Positions 19,156-28,020 of a stretch of 46,103 nt of DNA are shown here, in pieces (the stretch's first letter is position 1; each line of letters starts with the position of its first letter). The notes beneath the pieces are model-generated. The model did not search any database. It saw only the letters and a list, made by a program, of their open reading frames with translations, and had not been told where the DNA came from. The translations under genes and the position numbers were made by a program. The stretch comes from Pseudomonadota bacterium (lineage in GTDB: Bacteria > Pseudomonadota > Gammaproteobacteria > Burkholderiales > Thiobacillaceae): the NCBI GenBank assembly GCA_021802555.1, contig JAJZRU010000025.1, positions 1 to 46,103 of the forward strand, given 5' to 3'.

Positions 19156-20541
19156 TCAATAGCCCGAGGCGAGGTTTTCGAAGCGCGTGTACTGTCCGAG
19201 GAAGGTCAGGCCTACGGTGCCGATGGGGCCGTTCCTCTGTTTGCCGATGATCACCTCGGCGCGCCCTTTGTCCTGGGAATCCGGGTTGTAGACCTCGTCG
19301 CGATAGATGAACAGGATCACGTCCGCATCCTGCTCGATGGCGCCCGATTCGCGCAGATCCGACATGACCGGGCGTTTGTTGGGGCGCTGCTCCAAAGAGC
19401 GGTTGAGCTGCGACAGCGCGATCACCGGGCAGTGCAATTCCTTGGCCAGCGCCTTGAGGGAACGCGAGATTTCCGAGATTTCCGTAGCGCGGTTCTCGCC
19501 CTGGCTGCTCGCCGACATGAGCTGCAGGTAATCCACCACGATGAGCCCCAGCTTGCCGCATTCACGCATCAGGCGCCGGGCGCGCGCGCGCAGCTCCAGG
19601 GCGTTGAGCGCCGGGGTCTCGTCGATGAACAGCGGCGCTTCGTCCAGCTTGGCGAGCGCATGGGTCAGGCGCGGCCAGTCGTCTTCCTCCAGGCGGCCAG
19701 TGCGCAGCTTGTGCTGGTCGAGCCGCCCCACCGATCCCATCATGCGCATGACCAGCTGCTGGCTGGCCATTTCCATGGAGAACACCGCCACCGGCAGGCC
19801 CAAGTCTATGGCCACGTTCTCGGCGATGTTGAGGGAGAAGGCCGTCTTGCCCATGGAGGGACGCCCGGCGACGATGACGAGATCGCCGGGCTGCAGGCCG
19901 GAGGTCTTGCTGTCCAGATCGGCAAAGCCGGTCGGCACCCCGGTCACGTCGCTGTCGGAATCGCGATGATAAAGTTCGTCGATGCGCTCCATGGCCTGCA
20001 CCAGGAGCGGCTTGAGCTTCTGGAAGCCGGCGCCGCCGCGATGCCCGGCCTCGGCGATCTCGAACACGCGGGCCTCGGCCTCGTCCAGCAGCTGTGACGC
20101 GCTCTTGCCCGCCGGAGCGTAGGCCGAATCGGCAATCTGCGCGGCCGTGTCCACCAAGCGGCGCAGCACGGCGCGCTCGCGCACGATTTCGGCATAGCGG
20201 CGGATGTTGGCAGCCGACGGCGTATTGCCTGCCAGGGCGGCCAGATAGGGCAGGCCGCCGGCATTCTCCAACTCGCTCCTGCCGCGCAGGGCTTCCGCCA
20301 CCGTCACCGCATCGGCGGGCTTGCCGGCGTCGATGAGCAGCGCAATGGCGCGCAGGATCTGGCGATGATCCTGGCGATAGAAATCCGCTTCGCCCACCAG
20401 GTCGGCGATGCGATCCCAGGCCTGGTTGTCCAGCAGCAGGCCGCCCAGCACGGCCTGTTCGGCCTCCACCGAATGCGGCGGCAGACGCAGTTGGGCGAGC
20501 TGGGTGTCGGCGTTCGCGGCCAAGGGGTGGAGAGCAGCCAT
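19156..20541 (-). CDS. dnaB: Replicative DNA helicase DnaB
   Basis: A 461-residue hexameric helicase that unwinds DNA at the fork. N-terminal helical domain starts PHSVEAEQAVLGGLLLDNQAWD (about 22-44); RecA-like domain has Walker A GRPSMGKT at 226-233, Walker B LIVVDYLQLM, and SDLRESGAIEQDADVI near the C-terminus. No intein. ATG at 20541. It is divergent from the amidohydrolase gene across about 100 bases. Confidence 0.97.
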   Translation of the reverse strand: MAALHPLAANADTQLAQLRLPPHSVEAEQAVLGGLLLDNQAWDRIADLVGEADFYRQDHRQILRAIALLIDAGKPADAVTVAEALRGRSELENAGGLPYLAALAGNTPSAANIRRYAEIVRERAVLRRLVDTAAQIADSAYAPAGKSASQLLDEAEARVFEIAEAGHRGGAGFQKLKPLLVQAMERIDELYHRDSDSDVTGVPTGFADLDSKTSGLQPGDLVIVAGRPSMGKTAFSLNIAENVAIDLGLPVAVFSMEMASQQLVMRMMGSVGRLDQHKLRTGRLEEDDWPRLTHALAKLDEAPLFIDETPALNALELRARARRLMRECGKLGLIVVDYLQLMSASSQGENRATEISEISRSLKALAKELHCPVIALSQLNRSLEQRPNKRPVMSDLRESGAIEQDADVILFIYRDEVYNPDSQDKGRAEVIIGKQRNGPIGTVGLTFLGQYTRFENLASGY

Positions 20542-20644
20542 GCGGGGATTCTATGCCCGGGTTTTCCGGCTGCAAAGCGACAACCCGGGGGAAAGCCTGG
20601 GGATAAGACGGTATAGTGTGTGCATAGCCATCGGCCCTGCAATC

Positions 20645-21823
20645 ATGAGCTTGTCTTCCTCCGAGCTGGAATCCCTGACGGCCCTGCGACGCGATCTGCA
20701 CGCCCACCCTGAGCTGGCGTTCGAGGAGCATCGCACCGCACAGCGGGTAGCAAGCCGGCTCGCCGGTCTGGGGCTGGAAGTAAGCACCGGCTGGGCGGGC
20801 ACCGGTGTGGTTGGGGTAATGAGCGCCGGCGCCTCGGGGCGCTGCATCGCCCTGCGCGCAGACATGGACGCGCTGCCCCTGGACGAACTCAATCATTTTG
20901 CGCACCGCTCGCGCCACCCCGGCAAAATGCACGCCTGCGGCCACGACGGCCACACCGCCATGCTGTTGGCGGGCGCCACTCTGCTCGCGCGCGACCCCGC
21001 CTTCGACGGCACGGTGGTGTTCGTCTTCCAGCCCGCCGAGGAAGCCGAAGGCGGTGCGCGCGCCATGATCGAGCAAGGTCTGCTGGAGCGCTACGGCATC
21101 ACCCGCGTCTACGGCCTGCACAACTGGCCCGGCCTGCCGCTGGGGCACTTCGCCGTGCACAGCGGCACGGCCATGGCCGGAACCGACCAGTTCCGCATCC
21201 TGCTCAAAGGGCACGCCGCCCATGCCGCCATGCCCCATCAGGGCCGCGACCCCGTACTGGCCGCTTGCGCCCTGGTGCAAGCGCTGCAGAGCATCGTGGC
21301 GCGGCGCATCGATCCCCTCGACGCCGCGGTGCTGTCGGTGACGCGGCTGCACGCGGGATCGGCTTATAACGTGATCCCCGAACAGGCGGAAGTGGGCGGC
21401 ACGGTGCGCACCCTGAGCCCGGCCACCCGGGATCAGGTACGCACGGCTCTGGAAGAGCTTTGCCAGGGCGCCTCCCGGGGCTACGGCGTCGAGATCGAAC
21501 TGGAATACCGCCCAGGCTACCCCCCCACCACCAATGACGGAGCGGAAGCCGAGCGCTGCGCCGCAGCGGCCGCCCGCGTGGCGGGCGCGCAGCGGGTGCA
21601 CAGAAATCTGCCGCCTTCCATGGGCGCAGAGGACTTCGCCTATTTTCTGGAGGCGCGCCCCGGCTGCTACGTGTGGCTGGGCAACGGCGAGGCCGCAGGC
21701 GACTGCCGCCTGCACAATCCGCGCTACGACTTCAACGACGCCCTGTTGCCCATAGGCGCTGCCTATTGGCAGGCCGTGGTTGCCGCCGCCCTGCCGCTGG
21801 CGGCGACTGAGCCGCGAGTGTGA
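20645..21823 (+). CDS. M20 family amidohydrolase (hippurate hydrolase-like)
   Basis: A 392-residue metallopeptidase-fold enzyme. LRRDLHAHPELAFEEHRTA near the N-terminus, RADMDALPL, HACGHDGHTAML (metal ligands) and FQPAEEAEGGARAMIE define the M20D aminoacylase/hippuricase group, which hydrolyses N-acyl or N-aromatic amino acids; SMGAEDFAYFLEARPGCYVWLG closes the domain. I chose the ATG at 20645 (MSLSSSELESL), which fits the family; the longer frame overlaps dnaB. The natural substrate cannot be told from the sequence. Confidence 0.9.
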   Translation: MSLSSSELESLTALRRDLHAHPELAFEEHRTAQRVASRLAGLGLEVSTGWAGTGVVGVMSAGASGRCIALRADMDALPLDELNHFAHRSRHPGKMHACGHDGHTAMLLAGATLLARDPAFDGTVVFVFQPAEEAEGGARAMIEQGLLERYGITRVYGLHNWPGLPLGHFAVHSGTAMAGTDQFRILLKGHAAHAAMPHQGRDPVLAACALVQALQSIVARRIDPLDAAVLSVTRLHAGSAYNVIPEQAEVGGTVRTLSPATRDQVRTALEELCQGASRGYGVEIELEYRPGYPPTTNDGAEAERCAAAAARVAGAQRVHRNLPPSMGAEDFAYFLEARPGCYVWLGNGEAAGDCRLHNPRYDFNDALLPIGAAYWQAVVAAALPLAATEPRV

Positions 21824-22343
21824 TGCGCTCCCGCGCAGCCAGCCTCCTCAGCTTGAGCGGCGAACCGATGCCGTGGGTGCGTCCTGCCCGGTCGAGAAAG
21901 ATCGCTTCCTCGGCCTGGCACGCCGACCCACAACTCGCCATGTTCGACACGCCCCGCCTTGCCGATCGCTTTGTCGCTCATCCTCGCCATCGCTGCGGCT
22001 GTGGCTGCGGTTCGCTTCGCGCACTCGGCGCCCGGAGCGTGTCTCGGCATGGACGCAAATTTATGGGTCGGCGTACTAATTGCATGAAGGCGGCGCGCAC
22101 CGCAGCATAGGGGGGACAGCAGCTCCCAGCCCAGTGCGGGTGGCGGCGAAAAAATTATGGCCCATAATCGATTGAAACCAATCGGATAAAGGGTTCGCGC
22201 ATCTTGTTGCCAATACACAACAAGCCAGCGGCCCTGCACCCGCCCTCTACATTTCTTCAGGTATTTTGCTAGAATCCCGCGGTCGGTTGGATTTCCAGTC
22301 CCTGACCGATTGGTATGGGTTTATCCACTTTATTAAAGGGAAG
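21824..22343. other. Intergenic region, no gene supported
   Basis: Both strands have short open frames, but none has a ribosome-binding site plus recognisable protein. The region contains an operator-like palindrome (22154-22168) and, near its right end, a TGCTAGAAT extended -10-like sequence (22266-22274) that may drive the lipoprotein gene, leaving a leader of about 70 bases. Confidence 0.45.
22154..22168. promoter_or_regulatory. Operator-like palindrome ATTATGG-C-CCATAAT
   Basis: Perfect 7-bp arms around one central base in an A/T-rich patch about 175 bases before the lipoprotein start. Its symmetry suggests a dimeric regulator site, but no regulator is adjacent and the target gene is uncertain. 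Confidence 0.4.
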
Positions 22344-22580
22344 ATGATGAAATATTCCGTCCTTCTGGCTGCTCTTCTGGCTGTTTCTCTGTCCGCTTGC
22401 GGCAAGAAAGAAGAGTCCACCTCCACCACCGAAAGCGCACCTGCCGCAACCACCGAATCCGCCGCCCCGGCTGCGCCCGCTGCCGAGTCATCCTCCGCCG
22501 CCCCGGCTGCGCCCGCTGCGGACTCCTCCGCCGCTGCGCCCTCTTCCGACGGCACTGCCACTTCCGGTTCCTCCAACTAA
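22344..22580 (+). CDS. Small Ala/Ser/Pro-rich lipoprotein
   Basis: A 78-residue protein. AAAGGGAAG upstream is a good ribosome-binding site for ATG at 22344 (a second ATG follows at once). Basic start MMKYS, a hydrophobic stretch and a lipobox LSAC give a type II signal peptide; after the Cys the protein is low complexity (GKKEESTSTTESAPAATTES, then two near-identical AAPAAPAA-[ED]-S-S blocks). It would be a lipid-anchored, disordered protein. No domain or function can be assigned. A strong bidirectional terminator follows 70 bases on. Confidence 0.75.
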   Translation: MMKYSVLLAALLAVSLSACGKKEESTSTTESAPAATTESAAPAAPAAESSSAAPAAPAADSSAAAPSSDGTATSGSSN

Positions 22581-22648
22581 AGGAAGCCTCGGAACGAAAA
22601 GCCGGATTGCAGGCGGCATACATCCCGTTCTGCAAACCAGCTTGACCA

Positions 22649-22688
22649 AAAACAATGCCCGCCATCGAAAGGTCGCGGGCATTGTTTT
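22649..22688. terminator. Bidirectional intrinsic terminator
   Basis: AAAACAATGCCCGC (22649-22662) and GCGGGCATTGTTTT (22675-22688) form a perfect 14-bp stem with a 12-base loop, ending in a T run on the plus strand and, by symmetry, on the minus strand. It closes the lipoprotein transcript and could stop the opposite one. Confidence 0.85.
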
Positions 22689-22764
22689 GGGGATGAGATA
22701 TGCGGGCGGTGCGCCCACCATCCCGCCAAAACGCCGACGATGAAACGCGGAAACGCCCGATGCC

Positions 22765-22799
22765 GATTGCAGGGCGCGGAGATTCCGCGCCCTGCAATC
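22765..22799 (-). terminator. 16-bp perfect hairpin abutting a stop codon
   Basis: Arms 22765-22780 and 22784-22799 are perfect reverse complements with a 3-base loop, and the stem begins two bases after the stop codon of the basic-protein gene. There is no U tract, so it may protect the mRNA 3' end, act with the terminator at 22649-22688, or cause Rho-independent pausing. Confidence 0.55.
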
Positions 22800-22801
22800 G
22801 A

Positions 22802-23146
22802 TCAACCGAATAACTGGCAGAGGCTGTCGTAGAGATTCTTGGCCGCCGCGACGGAAACCATGGCCTGCTTGCCATCGATCTCCAACGCAATCATTACGCT
22901 GTCCGGCAGCGCCGCCCGAACCGCCCGCGTCTTTCTCCGTCCGCCCTTTTTCCTGCCCACCGCGGTTTTTCCGGGCGTTTTCTGCGCCGCCGAAGCAGCC
23001 TGCTTGCGCCCGGCTCGCGTCGTTTTCTTGATCTGGGCCCCGGTGCGAACTTTCGCAGCCGCGACGCCGGCTTTCTTTGGGGTGGCTTTTCTGCGTCCCC
23101 GCGTGGTCGAGGTCGTCGCCACGGTTTCCTGTGCCGCTTGATCCAT
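22802..23146 (-). CDS. Small lysine/arginine-rich (histone H1-like) protein
   Basis: A 114-residue protein from ATG at 23146 (MDQAAQETVATTSTTRGRR). Residues about 15-75 are rich in Lys, Arg, Ala and Thr with repeated AA-K-x and GRKK patterns, like the disordered tails of bacterial H1-like nucleoid proteins. The last 35 residues (LPDSVMIALEIDGKQAMVSV...NLYDSLCQLFG) look like a small folded beta-alpha module. I do not recognise a family. The charge suggests DNA or RNA binding, but that is inference. It stands alone, with a strong hairpin immediately after its stop. Confidence 0.65.
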   Translation of the reverse strand: MDQAAQETVATTSTTRGRRKATPKKAGVAAAKVRTGAQIKKTTRAGRKQAASAAQKTPGKTAVGRKKGGRRKTRAVRAALPDSVMIALEIDGKQAMVSVAAAKNLYDSLCQLFG

Positions 23147-23464
23147 TATGCATCCCGTTCCGAAATAAAAACTGCACGGCACCCATCGGGGCAACCGTGC
23201 CGCGCCTACTATACGCGCATTTCGGAGCCAGATGCCACTGACAACGCCGATGGCCTGGAGGTGGGCGCCCAAGGCGTCTTAACGCCAAGAGCCGCTCTTG
23301 GCGGCTCAGCCGCGCATTCCTCGTTTTCAGTCAGCCTTTTCCGGATGCCCTATCGACGCAACGCATGGAGGCGCCGGGGCGTTGATGGTCGTATAGGTCC
23401 CATTATTTTCTGTGGTAGCAAAAGGTCTTTAAGTTGCTGACCCACCCAGTCACCGTTTTGCCTA
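23147..23464. other. Intergenic region with a 21-bp palindrome
   Basis: No gene supported. CGCCAAGAGC and GCTCTTGGCG (23283-23292 and 23294-23303) form a 10-bp inverted repeat around one base, without a T tract, so it is more operator-like or structural than a terminator. Confidence 0.4.
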
Positions 23465-24982
23465 TCACGCCAACGTCGACACCCGGTTGCGCCCGAGATG
23501 CTTGGAGATGTAAAGCGCCCGGTCGGCGCGCCCCAGAATTTCCTCCGCCGTCCCTGCGGCCGCATCCGGGAAGCAGGCAAGGCCGATGCTGACCGTGATA
23601 TGGACGGTTGTCTCGTGAGGCAACACGAACGGCGTTTCCGCGACTTTCTTGCGGATGCGCTCGGCCACCTGGCGGGTGGGCTCGATCGTCGTTTCCGGCA
23701 AGGTGACGACGAATTCCTCGCCGCCATAACGGGCGACGACGTCCACATCGCGCGTCTCCCGAGTCAGGATCGCCCCCAATTGGCTGAGCACGGCGTCGCC
23801 TGCCGCATGGCCATGGGTATCGTTGACTTGCTTGAAGTGATCGATGTCCAGCATCATCAGCGAAAACGGCTTGCCATAGCGCTGGGAGCGCAGGATTTCG
23901 CATTCCAGGCGCGCATCCAGGGCGCGGCGGTTGTATAAAGCCGTCAAAGGATCCGTGGTCGCCATGTCCTGGGTCTGCGCGTGCAGGCGCGCATTATGGA
24001 TGGCGCCCGCCGCCAGGCTGGCGAAGATGGTGAGCAGGCTGATCTCCCCGCCCAGGAAGGTGTCGCGGTCGCAGCGGTAGAAGTAGAGCACCCCCATGGG
24101 GTAATCGCGACTCGTGAGCGGAAGGCACAGGAAGCATTGCAGGCCCTCCTCGCGCGCCAACCGGCTCAAGGGGTGGGCGGCTCCGGGGCGGTCGTTGCTC
24201 AGGATAGGGCTGCCCGTCTTGAAGGCTTCGTCGGCCAGCCCGCCGGGGCGAAAGCTCATGTGGTCGACGAAGCGGTCGGACAAGCCTTGGGTGTGCCACT
24301 CACGGAAAGTGCCGTTGTCCTGATCGTAGAAAGCCACGCAAGCGGCCTTTGCACCGGTCAACTCGATGCCCTGCTGCATGATCTTGGCGAGGACGTCCTG
24401 GAGCCCCAAGGAGGAGGAGATGGCGATCGCCACCATGTTGAGGGCGGCAAGCTGGGCTGTCTGATGGCGGATGGATTGCTCGTTGGAGTAGATATAGGCA
24501 TCGATGGCGAGGCCCATGTCGAAGAAGACGATCTTGAGCAGCGCCTGCACGGCGCTGAACGCCGGATCGTCTACGGAACCTGCCGCGCCCCAAATTCGGG
24601 GGAGCATCAAAGCCAGATATTTACGATGGGCGCCCAGATACCACTGGGGTTCCAACCCGGCACCGTCGTGCGTCGCCCCGATGCGCAGGCGCTCGCGGAC
24701 ATACTCCCTCCCATAGTCGCCGGCCAGCAGGCTGCGGAAATAGGCCAACTGGGTCTGCTTGAGGCGTTCGAGCCGGCCATCGCCCTCGAGAAAGCGGGCG
24801 GTTTCCGGAAAGGCCAGGAGATGCGCATAGAAATCCTCGACAAAGAATCCGGCTTCTCCGTCCAGCTTCCTGCCCAGCGTTTTGAGGGCCTCGATATCCT
24901 GCGCGCCGAAATCCAAAAAACGTTTGCGCTGCGAAATTTCGTCGGGGGCTAGCTCAAGCGTGGGGGTGGGCGGCTCGTGCAT
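23465..24982 (-). CDS. Globin-coupled sensor diguanylate cyclase (globin-GAF-GGDEF)
   Basis: A 505-residue soluble protein. Residues 14-165 are a protoglobin/globin-coupled sensor domain (EISQRKRFLDFGAQDIEAL ... IGATHDGAGLEPQWYLGAH) with a candidate haem-ligand His105. A GAF domain follows (about 195-335), then a GGDEF domain with active-site motif ARYGGEEF and an intact inhibitory site R-D-V-D five residues upstream. It should make c-di-GMP in response to oxygen or another haem ligand and be product-inhibited. ATG at 24982 is chosen; a TTG 30 codons earlier is possible. It lies 144 bases behind the GGDEF-EAL gene, same strand. Confidence 0.93.
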   Translation of the reverse strand: MHEPPTPTLELAPDEISQRKRFLDFGAQDIEALKTLGRKLDGEAGFFVEDFYAHLLAFPETARFLEGDGRLERLKQTQLAYFRSLLAGDYGREYVRERLRIGATHDGAGLEPQWYLGAHRKYLALMLPRIWGAAGSVDDPAFSAVQALLKIVFFDMGLAIDAYIYSNEQSIRHQTAQLAALNMVAIAISSSLGLQDVLAKIMQQGIELTGAKAACVAFYDQDNGTFREWHTQGLSDRFVDHMSFRPGGLADEAFKTGSPILSNDRPGAAHPLSRLAREEGLQCFLCLPLTSRDYPMGVLYFYRCDRDTFLGGEISLLTIFASLAAGAIHNARLHAQTQDMATTDPLTALYNRRALDARLECEILRSQRYGKPFSLMMLDIDHFKQVNDTHGHAAGDAVLSQLGAILTRETRDVDVVARYGGEEFVVTLPETTIEPTRQVAERIRKKVAETPFVLPHETTVHITVSIGLACFPDAAAGTAEEILGRADRALYISKHLGRNRVSTLA

Positions 24983-25126
24983 CAACAGGCTTTCTTTGTG
25001 TGGTGTTTCCGGGTAGGGGGCATTCAACTGCGCTTCCGGCTCGTCCAGGGATCGCGCCCGGAGCTGCGCCAAAGCGCATTCACAAGCATCCCCGGTCTCG
25101 ATGTCCTGGTCAAGCAGGATTCTCGG

Positions 25127-27586
25127 TCAACGCGCCTGTGCCGGGGCATCGCGTTGCGGCATCCCGAAATAATGCCCCTGCCCCCAATTTACCCCGAGCT
25201 CGCGCAACAGACGCGCCGTCTCGCCGTCTTCGACGAACTCGGCGATGGTCGTGATGCGCAGCCGGCGCGCGAGATTCACGATGCTCTCCACGGCGGCCAG
25301 CACGGTCGGGTTCGAGCGCATGTTCTGCACCATCCAGCCATCGATTTTCAGGAAGCTCACCGGCAGCTCCGATAAATAAAGAAACGACGAATAGCCGCTG
25401 CCGAAATCATCCAGCGCCAGGCGGAAGCCGGCATCGATCAGCGGCTGCAATTTCTGGCGCAAGGCCTTGAAGTCCACGATGAGCTGGCGCTCGGTCACCT
25501 CGACCACGAAGGGCGTCCGTGCGCCTGCGCCGGCCGGGCAGGCGTCGCAGGGGGCGCCCCGGCAGGAGCGGGCCAGATCGAGCAAGGATTCCACCAAATC
25601 CTGGCGCTCCAGGAAATTCGGCGAGAGGTTGATGAAATGCGCGATCCGGGTGTTTCGGTTTCGGCACATATTTTCGCAGCAGCGCCGCATGGCTTGTCTG
25701 GAGATGGCTTCATCCACCTGATGGATGAGGTGGGTATCCTCTGCCGCCTCGATGAACTGCCCCGCCGAAAGAAGCCTGCCGTCGGGCATGACCAAACGCG
25801 CCAGCGCCTCGTTGGCGACGACCGCCTGGCTTTGCAGGTCGACGATCACCTGGTAAGCGGGGATCACCCGATTCTCCCGCAGTGCCAGTTGCAGATCGGA
25901 GGCCTGTTTCAGGACGCCCCCCGACGGGCGCTGCGGCCCCACCACGCGGTCGCGGCCCATTTTTTTGGCGGAATACAAGCGCTCGTCCGCTTCCGCCAAC
26001 GCTGAGTGCACGTCCATTTCGTCTCCCTTGAGCACGCTGACGCCAAAGCTGGCGGTCATCGCGATCGTGGCGTGATCGATGTCGAGCGGCTGAGATTTGA
26101 GCGCCATGCGCGCGCGCTCCGCAGTGACGACCGCCTCGACCTCGTCGACCCGGTGCATGAACAGCACGAACTCCTCGCCCCCCCAACGCGCCACCCAGTC
26201 GTCCAGGCGCAAGGCATTGCGCAGGATTTCCGCGGCATGCTTGAGCAGCCTGTCCCCAACCTCGTGGCCATAGTGATCGTTGACCAGCTTGAAGTTGTCG
26301 AGATCGCAGATGGCCAGCGCGAAGCTGTAGCCATGCCGCTTCGCGCGCGCAGTCTCCTCTGTGAAGCGCTCCTCCGCGGCGCGGCGGTTGGCCAGTCCCG
26401 TCAGGCTGTCCGTCATGGCCATGCTCAGCAGTTTTTCGTTGGCCGCCTCAAGCTCGGACTCCGTGCGCGCGCGTTCCTGGAAGGCTTTCTGCATGCGCGC
26501 CAGCATACGATTGAACGATTGCTGCAACAGGCCGATCTCGTCGCGTGATTTCACCTCGATAGCGTGGTGGGAGAGGTCGGCCGAAGCGCTGATGTCTACC
26601 GCCACGCCGGTCAAATCCGTGATGGGCTTGAGGAAGCGGCGCGACAGCCACAAGATCAAGAGCCCCATGGGCACGCCCAGCAGCAATCCGCTGAGCAAAA
26701 TCCACCGCCAGGCGAGGGCCAGCGGCGCCAGCCAGTCGTTGCGAAGGGGTTGGACGGCGCACACGCTCCAGCGGCCCTGGAGGACAGGCGGCATTCCAGG
26801 GGCGTACCGTGCAAACTCGCCGCCGTTGTTTCCCGGTGCGCAGGCGGCAAGATAATGGCCGTTCTCGCCTCGAAGCAGGGCGTGCCCCGACATGAGATCG
26901 CCAATCATGGGGCTCAGGACTACGGGGCTCATGCCGCTAAAGAGCACCCTGTTTTGATGCAGCCGGTCCAGCACGATCATGGAGGCATTGGGCGTTCCCA
27001 GTTGGGAGGCCACCGAGGACCATGGATAAGCCAACACCAGCGTGCCGATGCGCTCCTTGGGGGCGAAGCTCGCGTGCACGGGTGCAATGAATGCGACATC
27101 CTCCTGGCCGTCGTACAGGTCACGGTGTTTGGTAACGAAACCCGCATGGCTTTGCAGCGCCGTCTGCCATAAGGCGGGCATGCGGGAAATCGCTGCCGGG
27201 TGTCGAGTGCTGGCGGCCACCAGACGACCCTTGCTGTCGAAGGCATAGATGTTTCCGGGCAGTCGATACTGCTGTTTCATCTGGGTCAGCGTCAGCGCGA
27301 TGCGCTGGTCGATGTCCCCTGTCAGCAGTTGGTCCATGACCTCCAGCTTGGCCCAGGCATGCAGGTTGGTGATCTGGTTGGAAAATTGCGAGTCCAGGCG
27401 ATTGAGCCGCTCCGAGGCCAGGATTTGCAGCCCTTGCTCGGCGCTTTTTTGCAGGAAATCTTTGACGCCGTAAAAAACGATGAGGGAAATGCTGGCATAG
27501 GTGAGGATAAAGACGGCCGTGAGCAGCAGCCACAATCTGAATAGCAGCGACCGTGTCAGAGCCAGTATTTCCGAGCGCAAGGTCAT
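25127..27586 (-). CDS. Membrane GGDEF-EAL c-di-GMP protein with periplasmic sensor
   Basis: An 819-residue protein: transmembrane helix about 15-40, periplasmic sensor about 41-285, second helix about 290-312, HAMP 313-365, coiled linker, GGDEF (WGGEEF near 467 with intact R-L-D-D inhibitory site), then EAL from about 560. EAL residues look complete: NEALARL, NLSPNF, EVTER, DDFGSGYSS, KIDGW, AEFVED, QGHYFG. Both cyclase and phosphodiesterase activity are therefore possible. Unusual cysteine groups (CCENMC; CRGAPCDAC near 675) sit in the EAL domain. ATG overlaps the stop of the PstS-like gene by 4 bases, so the periplasmic binding protein is a likely sensory partner. Confidence 0.92.
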   Translation of the reverse strand: MTLRSEILALTRSLLFRLWLLLTAVFILTYASISLIVFYGVKDFLQKSAEQGLQILASERLNRLDSQFSNQITNLHAWAKLEVMDQLLTGDIDQRIALTLTQMKQQYRLPGNIYAFDSKGRLVAASTRHPAAISRMPALWQTALQSHAGFVTKHRDLYDGQEDVAFIAPVHASFAPKERIGTLVLAYPWSSVASQLGTPNASMIVLDRLHQNRVLFSGMSPVVLSPMIGDLMSGHALLRGENGHYLAACAPGNNGGEFARYAPGMPPVLQGRWSVCAVQPLRNDWLAPLALAWRWILLSGLLLGVPMGLLILWLSRRFLKPITDLTGVAVDISASADLSHHAIEVKSRDEIGLLQQSFNRMLARMQKAFQERARTESELEAANEKLLSMAMTDSLTGLANRRAAEERFTEETARAKRHGYSFALAICDLDNFKLVNDHYGHEVGDRLLKHAAEILRNALRLDDWVARWGGEEFVLFMHRVDEVEAVVTAERARMALKSQPLDIDHATIAMTASFGVSVLKGDEMDVHSALAEADERLYSAKKMGRDRVVGPQRPSGGVLKQASDLQLALRENRVIPAYQVIVDLQSQAVVANEALARLVMPDGRLLSAGQFIEAAEDTHLIHQVDEAISRQAMRRCCENMCRNRNTRIAHFINLSPNFLERQDLVESLLDLARSCRGAPCDACPAGAGARTPFVVEVTERQLIVDFKALRQKLQPLIDAGFRLALDDFGSGYSSFLYLSELPVSFLKIDGWMVQNMRSNPTVLAAVESIVNLARRLRITTIAEFVEDGETARLLRELGVNWGQGHYFGMPQRDAPAQAR

Positions 27587-28017
27587 GGTGGCAGGTGCTT
27601 CAGTATTTTTGTTCCAGCCAACGGGGTGCCTTTTTCAACATAGCCTATGGCACCCGGCACATCGCGCACGAACGCGACGACGGCTGCATCCGACTCAAGC
27701 ACCAGGGGCGGGTTGACGCCCTGGAAATGCATCCGGCTCCAGTAACCGGCGAGCGCTTCCGGAGAGCGGCCAAAGACCCTCAGGGAAAAATCCAGCCTTT
27801 CCCGCGCGCCGGCTTCTCGATTGACCGGCACGATGGACACTCCGTTACCCCAGACCATCATGCGGCGCGAATAGATGGCAGCCAGCGTCTCAACGCTTAG
27901 GGACGACGCCGGCACGCCCGCGTTGGCAATCACGATGATCGTTCCCCCCGCTGCTTCCCCTGGCCCTGGGGTTCCAAGGCACAGGAGCAGAGCCAGAAGC
28001 CGCACCAGGGTCTTCAT
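27583..28017 (-). CDS. Orphan PstS-like periplasmic binding protein
   Basis: A 144-residue exported protein; signal peptide to about residue 23 (LCLGTPGPGEA|AGG). The mature part TIIVIANAGVPASSLSVETLAAIYSRRMMVWGNG, VPVNREAGARERLDFSLRVFGRS, and AVVAFVRDVPGAIGYVEKG follows the short form of phosphate-binding-protein-like (PBP2) domains, which are about 140 residues when found beside signalling genes. No permease or ATPase is present, so transport is unlikely. It starts 3 bases after the porin stop and overlaps the GGDEF-EAL start, suggesting that it presents a ligand (possibly an oxyanion) to that sensor. Confidence 0.8.
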   Translation of the reverse strand: MKTLVRLLALLLCLGTPGPGEAAGGTIIVIANAGVPASSLSVETLAAIYSRRMMVWGNGVSIVPVNREAGARERLDFSLRVFGRSPEALAGYWSRMHFQGVNPPLVLESDAAVVAFVRDVPGAIGYVEKGTPLAGTKILKHLPP

Positions 28018-28020
28018 AGC

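Noticed and set aside
21763-22239. 158-codon minus-strand frame after the amidohydrolase gene
   Set aside because: No domain, and it runs antisense into the amidohydrolase end; kept as intergenic.
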